The notes below the pieces were generated by a model. The model worked only from the letters and a program-made list of their open reading frames with translations, was not told the origin of the DNA and searched no databases. A DNA stretch of 12,823 nucleotides. Origin: JAPXLN01 sp033809515 (GTDB lineage Bacteria > Bacillota > Sulfobacillia > Fermentithermobacillales > Fermentithermobacillaceae). The DNA lies in assembly GCA_033809515.1 (NCBI GenBank), contig JAPXLN010000029.1, forward strand, positions 1 through 12,823. The letters run 5' to 3'. The position numbers were made by a program, and so were the translations under genes. Below, one piece after another: positions 5,725 to 12,823 of this stretch; positions within the stretch are counted from its first letter, which is position 1; each line of letters starts with the position of its first letter.

Positions 5725-8121
5725 TTACAGGGAACCGGTATCTATTGCATACCCTGATGGCGGTGTACATCCGGCCAAGTGCTGCACAAAGTAATCCCAG
5801 CGCTTGCGCGTTACATAAGGATGGTAGCCTGATCCGTGAACCCCGTTGGGCAAGATTAACAGGTCAAAGTCTTTGTTGGCCTTTATGAGCGCATCTGCTA
5901 GCTGTAAAGTCGCCGCGGGTGGCACGTTTTCGTCCATTTCCCCGTGCATGAGCAAGAGATGGCCTTTTAGGTTGGCCGCCAGGGTGGGGTTAGCTTGCTC
6001 CTCGTAATGGGGTCCTACAGGAAGCCCCATGTACCGTTCGACCCATGTTGCCTTGTCTGTCCTGTGGTCGTGATTGCCTGCCCAGGCTACAGCTACCCTG
6101 AAAAAGTCCGGGAAGGCAAGTATGGCCTGGCATGCTGCGTAGCCGCCTGCCGAACCTCCGTAGATCCCAACCCGGCTGATGTCCATCTCAGGGTGCCCGT
6201 CTGAAAGCTGTCGGAAGGCGCATATGTGATCCTTGAAGCCCCCATCTGCCAGGTTCCTATACGAAAAGTCCTGAAAGGCCTTGGAGCGGTGAGCCATTCC
6301 CAGGCCGTCGACGGTTACGACGATAAAGCCCAGTTCAGCAATGGCCTGATCGTGCCAGAACTGTCTGCTGGCCTCGCTGCTGGCGAACGCTTTGGGAGTG
6401 CGTATAGTGTGTGGCCCTGAGTAGTTGGCCTCAATAACCGGGTACTTTCGGCTCGGGTCGAAGTTTGAAGGCCTGATGATCATGCCGTAGATATCAGTAA
6501 CCCCGTCTCTGGCCTTGGCTGTGAACCTTTCAGGGAATTTCCACCCGGCCGCAAACAAAAGCTCCAGGTCAGCCCTTTCCAGTTCTTTTACCATATCTCC
6601 GTCTCCGGTGCGAAGAACCGTTACCGGAGCCAGGTCAACTCTGGAATAGCAGTCCAGGAAGTACTTTCTGCTCGGAGTGAACGTAATATCGTGGTCGGCG
6701 TCTTCCGGTGTCAGGAGTTCCAGGCCGGTTCCGTCGAATCTCACTCTGTAGAGGTGCCGGTAGTAGGGATCCCGTGCCGAACCGTCGTCTCCTTCTTTCT
6801 CCCTGCCGCTGGCCGTGAAATAGATGACTCGCTCTTTTTCGTCTACGTGCTTGATCTCCCTGACAACCCAGGCCCCCGAGGTTATCTGATTCTTCAGCTT
6901 TCCTGTGTTTCCGTCGTAGAGGTAGAGATGAGCCCAGCCGTCTATTTCCGAATGCCATATGATCTCTTTGCCGTCTCCCACAGGATGGGGTCTGCGAGAG
7001 TCTACGGCGGTAGGACTGGTTTCTTCAATCAGCACCTTTGCTTCGCCGGTCTCCTGGTTTGCCCGGTACAGCCTCACTGTCTTGCAGCCACGCTCGCGAT
7101 GGAGGAACAGAAGATCCCCGCTTCCGTTTTCGGTCCAGTATATCCAGGAGTAAGGCGATCCGTAGTAGAGCTGGTAGATAGGGCCAATGTTCAGTCTGAC
7201 ATGGGACATGGTTTCAACGTTGAACACAAACGGTTCGCACCTTGGGGCATTATCGTCTCCGGGAAGAGGATATACGTAGCTGTACAGGCGAGGCCGCTTT
7301 GTGCCGTCAGGGGGAGTCGACTGAACAAGATGGCAAAGGCCTGCGCTGCGAGAATCCATCTTGTATGCAAGAAGCCTCTTTGAGTCTGGCGACCACGAAA
7401 CCGCCGGGCCGGTCCTTTGCCAGGCGGGAGCCAGTCCCGCGGGTATCAGCGGGTTTACCAGCGGTTCTGCGTAAGAATACCCCTCAATGCCGTCTGCAGT
7501 CAGCCGGATCTCTTCATCTGTCTCGGCAGACCGTACGTAAAGGTTATGTTCCTTGACCAGAGCTTTCCACCTTCCGTCAGGAGAGTCTTCACGACGCCTG
7601 TCCGCTGAGGGAGGTATGGCGGGCCGGGCAGAGTGCGGGGCAGACGGCGAGGCAGACGGTAAGACGTCGATCCTGGCCAGGTCATACGTAGATAGATTGC
7701 ACTTCCATGTCTCTTCTTCCACTCTGAAGACTATGTAAGGTGCTCTGGAGTCCTCTGAAGGGCATTTCGCATTGCTGTTTACAGGGTCGTTCTCAGGGTC
7801 GCCTCCGGTCCTGTCTTCGGCGGCGCTCCCCGGTCGGTATCCAATGCGATCAAAGGGAAGGTCTGTATGAACGTATGCACGTCCGGTGGCCCTTGAAAGA
7901 CACGCGGCCAGCTTCTCGTGGTCGAAGGCCTCCCGGTGCTCGGCTTTTTCAGGGTTAACCAGCATGAACCGGTTGCCTTCCCGGGTCCTGACTCTGTACC
8001 AGAAGGAATCAGTCTCGCCCATCCAGTTAGGGGTCACGTGCATACGAAACGTCATCTTGCGTACGTTCCCGGGCAAGAATCTTTCTGCTCTGGCGTAGTC
8101 CTCAGCTGTGATGTGGTTCAT
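5725..8121 (-). CDS. S9 family serine peptidase (DPP IV-like prolyl oligopeptidase)
   Basis: A 798-residue peptidase with an N-terminal DPP IV-type beta-propeller and a C-terminal alpha/beta-hydrolase domain. The catalytic triad is readable: Ser657 in 'YGGSAGGYAA', Asp730 in 'HGEMDENVP' and His762 in 'NGVHGSGYHP'. The Ser-Asp and Asp-His spacings of 73 and 32 are close to those of DPP IV. The propeller shows typical stretches such as 'SWSPDSKRLLAYKMD' and 'IDGWAHLYLYDGNTGKL'. Residues about 96-125 and 154-175 are polar or Ser/Pro/Ala-rich inserts, probably surface loops. There is no signal peptide or membrane anchor, so it probably works in the cytoplasm on imported peptides. The ATG start has GAGGAGG 6 bases upstream. 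It lies 12 bases after the DUF885 gene, in the same operon. Family members cleave dipeptides after proline or are acyl-aminoacyl peptidases; specificity is undetermined. Confidence 0.93.
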   Translation of the reverse strand: MNHITAEDYARAERFLPGNVRKMTFRMHVTPNWMGETDSFWYRVRTREGNRFMLVNPEKAEHREAFDHEKLAACLSRATGRAYVHTDLPFDRIGYRPGSAAEDRTGGDPENDPVNSNAKCPSEDSRAPYIVFRVEEETWKCNLSTYDLARIDVLPSASPSAPHSARPAIPPSADRRREDSPDGRWKALVKEHNLYVRSAETDEEIRLTADGIEGYSYAEPLVNPLIPAGLAPAWQRTGPAVSWSPDSKRLLAYKMDSRSAGLCHLVQSTPPDGTKRPRLYSYVYPLPGDDNAPRCEPFVFNVETMSHVRLNIGPIYQLYYGSPYSWIYWTENGSGDLLFLHRERGCKTVRLYRANQETGEAKVLIEETSPTAVDSRRPHPVGDGKEIIWHSEIDGWAHLYLYDGNTGKLKNQITSGAWVVREIKHVDEKERVIYFTASGREKEGDDGSARDPYYRHLYRVRFDGTGLELLTPEDADHDITFTPSRKYFLDCYSRVDLAPVTVLRTGDGDMVKELERADLELLFAAGWKFPERFTAKARDGVTDIYGMIIRPSNFDPSRKYPVIEANYSGPHTIRTPKAFASSEASRQFWHDQAIAELGFIVVTVDGLGMAHRSKAFQDFSYRNLADGGFKDHICAFRQLSDGHPEMDISRVGIYGGSAGGYAACQAILAFPDFFRVAVAWAGNHDHRTDKATWVERYMGLPVGPHYEEQANPTLAANLKGHLLLMHGEMDENVPPAATLQLADALIKANKDFDLLILPNGVHGSGYHPYVTRKRWDYFVQHLAGCTPPSGYAIDTGSL

Positions 8122-8133
8122 TGAAATCCTCCT

Positions 8134-9855
8134 CTAGCTGTACTTAAGCAAGCTTGGCAGGCCCGTCAGAAAACGTTCTTTGTCGGGGCCTGAGAGCTTC
8201 AGAAATTCCTCCAAAGTATTAAGGCTTACGCGCCCTACCGAAAACAAAAGACTCGTAAAAGCTTTGGCATCGCAGCTGTACTGGGATTCAAGGTCGAGAA
8301 CCCTCTTCAGGCCGTAATAATAGGCGGTGAAGTATCCTACCATAAGTTCCTGGGCCTTGACCTGCCCTTGGGCGGCCTTGCGGTCGAACCCCAGTTCGCT
8401 TACGTATAGGTCTACGATTTCACTGATGGGACGCCCGAAGTATTGCAGGTAGAGGTCTGCCTTGATTCTGACTGCCGTGTGCAGCCTGCGGTAGGAGACG
8501 AACAACGGGTAAAACCGGTCTTCCGGGAAGATGAACTCAAAGAGCCTCTCTGAGCGGTGGGCCGTGCCTTCTGTGAGGGGGACGGAACGGGCGCCCATCT
8601 TTACGGTTTCCGGCAGGGGGTCCACGACTCCTCTCACAAACTGGACATGGTGGCCCGGGTAGCATTCGTGGATGGCCATCATTTTGAGCCAGCCGTCGGT
8701 GACGGCGCTTATGTTGGTGTCGTTGAGGAAGACTTCTCCTACGAGAGGCTGCCTTCTGGGGCATCCGCCGCCGTACCCGCCCCAGGGGTAGTGGACCCGG
8801 TACTGCTCGGCCACAGGCTCTACCTGCACGCTCTCTTCCGGAAGGTGTGCGTAGGATTTGGCAGCCTGGCGGGCCCGGTTCAGGTATGCGCTGAAGCGCT
8901 CGAACATCTCATGGGCTGACGTGCAGGGACCGGCGTATTCGTTAAGCACGCTGACCACGTCTTCCATTGTCGACGCCGAAGGTCTGGCCCCCAGGTTTAG
9001 CCTGCTTGCATACTCCAGGGTCTCTGAGCGGTTTCTGGCCACTTCCTCTTCGAACCAGTCCAAAAGGTGGTCCAGGTCAACGCCAAGTTCCTCTTTGAGG
9101 ATGCGGCGGTACCGGTCCGGGTTGCAGGCGTTTTCCTTCGCCCCTGCGCCCCTGGGTGAAAAGTCCGTGCTCCGTTCTTCAAGCCGGTACTCACTTCTTG
9201 GGGCCTGCAAAAACTCGCTCCTGCCCGCTGAACGCCGTTCTTCCAGCCAGTGGCCTGTTTCCGCCGCCCACGAAGCAGCTTTTCGGGACACGGCGTTAAG
9301 GCTTTCTTCGATGTCGTCCAAAGCCCCGTCAGGCAGGCTCTGAAATGCGTCCGTAACACGGGTCCTGGCAATCTGAGCTGACTTTGCGAGTATCTCACAT
9401 GCTTCCTTGATTTCCTTCAGGCGGTCCGTGTCTGTTGCTGCAAACAGGGTTCGCAGGCCGCTCCAGAGGTCATCTGCTTGCGCCAGCCTGGTCAGCAGCA
9501 GTTGAGCTCTTGCAGCAGGGGGTCTGGAATCCTTGCGCGAGATGAAATCCATATAGCCGGTTAGCGAGCTCACAAAGCCGCCGGGGCGGTCAAAGGACGT
9601 TTTGAGAGAGGACATTCTCCCCTGGATGAACTCGAGGAAGTGGTTTTTCATCAGGCAATACACAGGGTCAGGAGCGGGCAGGAGGGAAGCTTCCCGAAGC
9701 AGGTCTGCAAGGCGCCTCCGAGCTTGCTCTTCAGACTGGATGGTAGGTATGAAAAGGGTCTTCTCGCAGGCCCGGTTACTCCGGAGTCTGTCAGCTTCTC
9801 GTCCGCATCTATCGTCAAATTCCTGATAGACCCGGGCCAGGTTCAGGTGAGCCAT
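8134..9855 (-). CDS. DUF885 family protein, predicted zinc metallopeptidase
   Basis: A 573-residue, mainly alpha-helical protein of the DUF885 family (COG4805). The family's gluzincin-like signature is clear: H396-E397-C-Y-P-G-H402, followed by 'HVQF', with E429 in 'LTEGTAH' the likely third metal ligand. These proteins are predicted zinc peptidases, and few have been characterised. No signal peptide is visible, unlike many DUF885 members from other phyla, so a cytoplasmic role is likely. The ATG at 9855 is chosen because AAAAAGGAG lies 8 bases before it; a GTG three codons upstream is too close to that site. It is the first gene of a two-gene operon with the S9 peptidase, and the pairing of a serine and a metal peptidase suggests stepwise breakdown of peptides (inference). 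Family assignment is firm; the substrate is unknown. Confidence 0.9.
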   Translation of the reverse strand: MAHLNLARVYQEFDDRCGREADRLRSNRACEKTLFIPTIQSEEQARRRLADLLREASLLPAPDPVYCLMKNHFLEFIQGRMSSLKTSFDRPGGFVSSLTGYMDFISRKDSRPPAARAQLLLTRLAQADDLWSGLRTLFAATDTDRLKEIKEACEILAKSAQIARTRVTDAFQSLPDGALDDIEESLNAVSRKAASWAAETGHWLEERRSAGRSEFLQAPRSEYRLEERSTDFSPRGAGAKENACNPDRYRRILKEELGVDLDHLLDWFEEEVARNRSETLEYASRLNLGARPSASTMEDVVSVLNEYAGPCTSAHEMFERFSAYLNRARQAAKSYAHLPEESVQVEPVAEQYRVHYPWGGYGGGCPRRQPLVGEVFLNDTNISAVTDGWLKMMAIHECYPGHHVQFVRGVVDPLPETVKMGARSVPLTEGTAHRSERLFEFIFPEDRFYPLFVSYRRLHTAVRIKADLYLQYFGRPISEIVDLYVSELGFDRKAAQGQVKAQELMVGYFTAYYYGLKRVLDLESQYSCDAKAFTSLLFSVGRVSLNTLEEFLKLSGPDKERFLTGLPSLLKYS

Positions 9856-9882
9856 TGCGGGCACTCCTTTTTGCTGAGATCA

Positions 9883-9935
9883 CTGGTTAGGTCCCGACAT
9901 CTGGTTATTCCGGTTGCGTCGACCGGTTACGTCAC
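9883..9935. repeat. Cluster of four degenerate YYGGTTR boxes upstream of the peptidase operon
   Basis: Within about 50 bases upstream of the DUF885 start there are four direct copies of a short box: CTGGTTA at 9883, CTGGTTA at 9901, CCGGTTG at 9910 and CCGGTTA at 9923. The last two are part of 13-base tandem copies (CCGGTTGCGTCGA, CCGGTTACGTCAC; 10 of 13 identical). The rest of the 200-base gap (9856-10057) shows no clear promoter hexamers and no small gene that I can support. The boxes may be regulator sites; spacing is irregular (18, 9, 13). Confidence 0.3.
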
Positions 9936-10057
9936 GCGGGACAGTTTCTGCATGCCGGGGTCCTATCCCTGCATGGAATGCGTAGCTCGGTGTCTGACTG
10001 GCTACGGGCAGCCTATGAGTGCAGGTTTTGTAGGATGGGGCCTTTACCTTCCTGTTT

Positions 10058-11062
10058 CTATACGTACCTCAGGGCAAAAAGCCCGCTAACGGCGGGTAGC
10101 CAAAACGTCACTGCGCGATAGACCAGGGCGGCTGTTCCTGCTGTGGTACTGTCCACTCCCATTTGTGCGAGCGCAGCCCACAAGGATACTATGTAGACCC
10201 CTGTGCCGTTGGGAATGAATGTCAGCCGCGCTGCCACTGTTCCGGTCGTGAAGGCAGCCGTCAGAGCTCCGAAGGATATCCAGGTTCCTGTGGCACGAAC
10301 AGCGGAGTACAGAAGAAGAACCTCCGCAAAGGTGATTGCCGACGATGACGCCATGATGCCGGCCAGGGATCCTGGGTCAATGGAGAGGCTGCGAAGTCGC
10401 AGAATTGCAGCTTCGAGACTTGAGAAGTTGTGCAAGGCGCTTGCGCCGGCCTGACCGATCCGGCCCGGGATTCTAGCTGCCGCCGCAATTGCCTTCCTGC
10501 AGGCAGATACAATGGCAAGGGGGTTCCTAAAGGCCATGCTGCCTGCGGTTGCTACGGTGATCACTATTGCCAGCATGATGGTGAGCGGGATGGCAGAGGT
10601 GCCTGGTGTCACCCGGGCGTATTTCAGAAACGCCAGGGAGTAAGCTACGAACAGGCCGAAGGATACATAGTTGATGAGATGAAAGAGGGTGTTGGCCACG
10701 GTACTGGCACCTACCGGCAGGCCGTCTCTTTTTGCGATGGCAATGAAAGCTGCCATGGCAGCTGCTGTGCCCAGAGGCACTACGTAGCCGATCAAGCGGC
10801 TTACCAGCGTAATAGTGAGCAGACGCTGTATCGACACATTGAAGCCGAGGGCCTTGAAGATGCCCTTGAACAGAACCGACTGCCACGAGAAAAACACCGC
10901 CTGGAGCATGACCGAGGCGGCTATCCAGGGTCTGGATAGGTCCGGGAGCAATCTCAGAATGACCCGAATCTGATCAGTTCCAGTCCGGGTCAGGAGCCAC
11001 CATGCCAAAATGCCGGCGCCGGCTGCGGTCATGAGCCAAAATGTCAGCTTTTTTATGGGCAA
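10058..11062 (-). CDS. Flippase-like / LPG-synthase-type transmembrane protein (YbhN/UPF0104-like)
   Basis: An integral membrane protein of about 334 residues with eight or so hydrophobic segments, matching the lysylphosphatidylglycerol synthase transmembrane (flippase-like) family. The C-terminal signature is present: 'PNGTGVY' near 284-290 (usual 'P.G.G..E'), then a helix, then 'YRAVTFWLP' near 315-323. The aminoacyl-transferase domain of full MprF is absent, so this is the stand-alone membrane type, thought to move or modify lipids or glycolipids. The start is uncertain. TTG at 11062, with GTGAGG 5 bases before it and a product MPIKKLTFWL that begins just before the first membrane helix, is preferred; ATG at 11110 lacks a good ribosome site, and TTG at 11170 would overlap the upstream acyltransferase gene. 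It probably shares a transcript with that acyltransferase, which suggests a common surface-lipid or glycan substrate (inference). Confidence 0.82.
   Translation of the reverse strand: MPIKKLTFWLMTAAGAGILAWWLLTRTGTDQIRVILRLLPDLSRPWIAASVMLQAVFFSWQSVLFKGIFKALGFNVSIQRLLTITLVSRLIGYVVPLGTAAAMAAFIAIAKRDGLPVGASTVANTLFHLINYVSFGLFVAYSLAFLKYARVTPGTSAIPLTIMLAIVITVATAGSMAFRNPLAIVSACRKAIAAAARIPGRIGQAGASALHNFSSLEAAILRLRSLSIDPGSLAGIMASSSAITFAEVLLLYSAVRATGTWISFGALTAAFTTGTVAARLTFIPNGTGVYIVSLWAALAQMGVDSTTAGTAALVYRAVTFWLPAVSGLFALRYV
10076..10096 (-). terminator. Terminator-like hairpin inside the last codons of the flippase-like gene
   Basis: On the minus strand CCCGC (10092-10096 complement) and GCGGG (10082-10086 complement) form a 5-bp stem with a 5-base loop, followed after one C by TTTTT (10076-10080). 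This has the form of a rho-independent terminator, but it lies about 20 bases before the stop codon at 10058, inside the coding sequence. No other terminator is seen after this gene. Confidence 0.5.
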
Positions 11063-11147
11063 CACCGCCTCACAGTGTGAGTATGCCCTGCTTCTGCACG
11101 CTGCGAGCATGTCCCGCTTTCCCGTGGGAAGCAATCCCTTAAGCAGG

Positions 11148-12299
11148 TTATTTGCAGAACAGAGGTGCAAGAAGGCCTGTCAGCCACTGTCTTAGGGATT
11201 CGGTCGCCAATGAACACACGACTACCGACACGATCAGGGCTGCAGTGGCCACTACATACGGGAGGTCCGAGAATATGGGGAAATGGTGGCCTAGGATGTC
11301 GACCCAAAAGACATGACAGATATACGCTCCGTATGTCTTGGCAGAGACCCAGTTAGTGGCCTTGCTTAAGCTCTCGCTTGAGATCTCGATCTTGAGAAAG
11401 AACAGAAACATCAATACTCCCGTGGCGATCACCAGGGAGTTGCTGCGTTCGTAGAAAGCGCCCGAAAACCCGTTAAACGGGTATGTGATATTCACTCCCA
11501 TGATCTTCTTGAAGAAGATCAGCGGGCTGAACCGTGAGTTGTAAATGAAGGTTAGGAGCACAATAAGTAACTCCCCTGTGGCGAACATCAAAAACAGGGT
11601 GCGGGCGCTTTTACTGATTTGCACGTGCTTTCTTATGTAGCTACCGATAAGGTAAAGGGTAACAAACAGTCCCAGTCTGGAGCTGAACAAGTCGAATCTG
11701 TAGAACTGGATATCGGTTATGTAAACCAGGGTGGGGATAGCCGACGTAATCGTGAGAAGCACTGTAATGAGATTCCTAAATTGCTCATGAGTCAGCTGGC
11801 GGACCAGCAGGTTCAGGTATGGGGCCAACAGGTAGGTTGCTATGAACACCTGGATATACCATAGGGGGTAGAAATGGCCCTCAGCTTTCATAAAGTCCAT
11901 GATTGCTTGGAAGACGGGAGTCTGATGAAAGGCAAGGGGACTGGCAGACAGGGCTTGATTGGCCGCGGAACTCGCCGCAGGATTTGCGACCTTGAAGTCC
12001 AGATAGTACAGCACCAGGTAGATGGGAAAGTAGAACGCCAAAGGCGGCAAAAGTCTCAGGACGCGACGTGCCGGTCGCTGGCTCTTTGAGCCAGACATGA
12101 AGTACCCTGATATCAGCACGAAGCCAATGCTGCCCAGACGACAGCTGCCATCTATCAGATTTGAGAATTGCCAGTTTAGGGTGGCCGAGTCAAAACGAGT
12201 TGCAAGGTAGGGCCCTGAAACGTGGAGAGATACCACCATCATGAACAGGATGATTCTCATTAGCTCGATGTTGCTTTTGCGGGCCGTTTGGTTCGACAC
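11148..12299 (-). CDS. Acyltransferase 3 family membrane protein
   Basis: A 383-residue integral membrane protein of the acyltransferase-3 (OafA/WecH-like) family, which transfers acetyl or other acyl groups to surface sugars or lipids across the membrane. The family features are the N-terminal 'IELMRIILFMMVVSLH' block with Arg15 and the conserved His26, 'GFVLISGYFM' at the second helix, 'RRVLRLLPPLAFY' after it, 'PLWYIQVFIATYLLAPYL' in the middle, and about ten hydrophobic segments in total. The GTG at 12299 is chosen because AGGGAGGT lies 5 bases upstream and the product MSNQTARKSNIELMR matches the usual short leader. The frame stays open to an ATG at 12503, but those extra 68 residues are not membrane-like and run into the repeat array, so they are probably untranslated. 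The substrate is unknown. A flippase-like gene lies directly downstream. Confidence 0.9.
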   Translation of the reverse strand: MSNQTARKSNIELMRIILFMMVVSLHVSGPYLATRFDSATLNWQFSNLIDGSCRLGSIGFVLISGYFMSGSKSQRPARRVLRLLPPLAFYFPIYLVLYYLDFKVANPAASSAANQALSASPLAFHQTPVFQAIMDFMKAEGHFYPLWYIQVFIATYLLAPYLNLLVRQLTHEQFRNLITVLLTITSAIPTLVYITDIQFYRFDLFSSRLGLFVTLYLIGSYIRKHVQISKSARTLFLMFATGELLIVLLTFIYNSRFSPLIFFKKIMGVNITYPFNGFSGAFYERSNSLVIATGVLMFLFFLKIEISSESLSKATNWVSAKTYGAYICHVFWVDILGHHFPIFSDLPYVVATAALIVSVVVCSLATESLRQWLTGLLAPLFCK

Positions 12300-12321
12300 G
12301 GGTACCTCCCTGAAGCGAGTT

Positions 12322-12350
12322 CTAGTACCGCAGATTTCCTCATTGGCCAA
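12322..12350 (-). promoter_or_regulatory. Possible promoter of the acyltransferase/flippase-like pair
   Basis: On the minus strand TTGGCC (12345-12350) and TACTAG (12322-12327) are 17 bases apart and would start transcription close to the ribosome site of the GTG at 12299. The matches to consensus are modest (4/6 and 3/6). The stretch 12300-12493 between the gene and the repeat array contains no gene that I can support. Confidence 0.25.
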
Positions 12351-12493
12351 TAATTCGACATCTGGCCGAAACTTTCCTCCAGAGGAAGGGACGGCTTGGC
12401 ATGCCCCGTCTCCGGCGGCAAGAGCCACTCGCACTGTCCACGCCGTAGTCAGTGAGCCCCCCAGGATCCGGTTTTCGGGAGTTCGGATGCTTT

Positions 12494-12823
12494 CACTGGT
12501 CATGCCGTTGCCAGTGAACTAACCGATCAGCCGGCTTCCGCAAGCTCTGGGGCTTCCACTGGCAATGCCGTTGCCAGTGAGCGACCGTTTCCATGCAATC
12601 CGGAGGCCCGGGCCCGTCCCACTGGTCATGCCGTTGCCAGTGAACTAACCGATCAGCCGGTTTCCGCAAGCTCTGGGGCTTCCACTGGCAATGCCGTTGC
12701 CAGTGAGCGACCGCTTCCATGCAATCCGGAGGCCCGGAGCCGTTCCACTGGTCATGCCGTTGCCAGTGAACTCACCGGTCACCCGGTTTCCGCAAGCTCT
12801 GGGGCTTCCACTGGCAATGCCGT
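12494..12823. repeat. Phased palindrome array: 63-base spacing, 126-base higher-order repeat
   Basis: Six 23-base palindromic units begin at 12494, 12557, 12620, 12683, 12746 and 12809, exactly 63 bases apart; the last is cut by the window edge. Two unit types alternate. The type at 12557, 12683 and 12809 has arms CACTGGCAA and TTGCCAGTG, a perfect 9-bp stem around loop TGCCG. The type at 12494, 12620 and 12746 has TC in place of CA at positions 7-8 and so pairs fully only over CACTGG/CCAGTG. The 40-base segments between palindromes also alternate between two sequences that recur with a few substitutions, so the true tandem period is 126 bases. The array continues beyond the window. It does not match any element I can name. 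It lies about 195 bases upstream of the acyltransferase start. Confidence 0.92.

Noticed and set aside
6691..7383. A 230-residue plus-strand frame
   Set aside because: It lies antisense to the beta-propeller part of the S9 peptidase and shows no family features.
12300..12503. A longer acyltransferase start at the ATG at 12503
   Set aside because: The extra 68 residues are not family-like, overlap the first palindrome and have no ribosome site, while GTG at 12299 has AGGGAGGT at a good distance.
12493..12720. A 75-residue minus-strand repeat protein (units like HWQRHCQWKPQ)
   Set aside because: It lies wholly in the tandem repeat, is open only because the period is a multiple of three, ends where one base differs in the first copy, and is blocked by a stop just upstream in the next copy. 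No ribosome site is seen.
12494..12823. CRISPR array with 23-base repeats and 40-base spacers
   Set aside because: The geometry fits, but the spacers are not unique: two spacer sequences alternate and recur with a few substitutions. No cas genes are in the window. This is a 126-base tandem repeat.

Overview
The window reads as chromosomal DNA from a Gram-positive-type bacterium, most likely Bacillota of the Clostridia-like anaerobic kind with fairly GC-rich DNA. The reasons are the strong GGAGG-type ribosome sites a few bases before nearly every start, frequent GTG/TTG starts (and one probable CTG), a DegV-type fatty-acid-binding protein, and a pair of amidohydrolases resembling those of anaerobic Firmicutes. 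This is inferred from gene content and style; no ribosomal RNA or other marker is present.

Layout. The left edge holds the 3' part of purC on the plus strand. Every other gene is on the minus strand, so transcription runs right to left: an acyltransferase-3 membrane protein (11148-12299) and a flippase-like/LPG-synthase-type membrane protein (10058-11062); a DUF885 predicted metallopeptidase (8134-9855) and an S9 prolyl-oligopeptidase-family serine peptidase (5725-8121), 12 bases apart and surely one operon; DegV (4725-5576) with its own sigma-A-type promoter, followed by a ZIP metal transporter (3904-4671); two paralogous amidohydrolases (2479-3726 and 1313-2482) overlapping by 4 bases, with their own promoter and a terminator-like hairpin behind them; and a metallo-beta-lactamase-fold hydrolase (459-1187) that converges on purC.

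How the genes may work together. The two peptidases lack signal peptides and look cytoplasmic. With the amidohydrolases (a superfamily that includes Xaa-Pro-type dipeptidases) and the ZIP transporter, they suggest intracellular peptide breakdown with divalent-metal supply; this is context inference only. The acyltransferase-3/flippase-like pair suggests modification or export of a surface lipid or glycan.

The most unusual structure is the right edge (12494-12823): six palindromes of 23 bases at an exact 63-base spacing, with two sequence types alternating to give a 126-base higher-order repeat that runs off the window. The spacers repeat, so it is not a CRISPR array. The 63-base period equals six helical turns, which suggests a phased protein-binding or structural array upstream of the acyltransferase operon. 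Other points worth a look are a paralogous amidohydrolase that has lost the first His of its metal-binding HxH motif, a probable CTG start for degV, and a terminator-like hairpin inside the last codons of the flippase-like gene.
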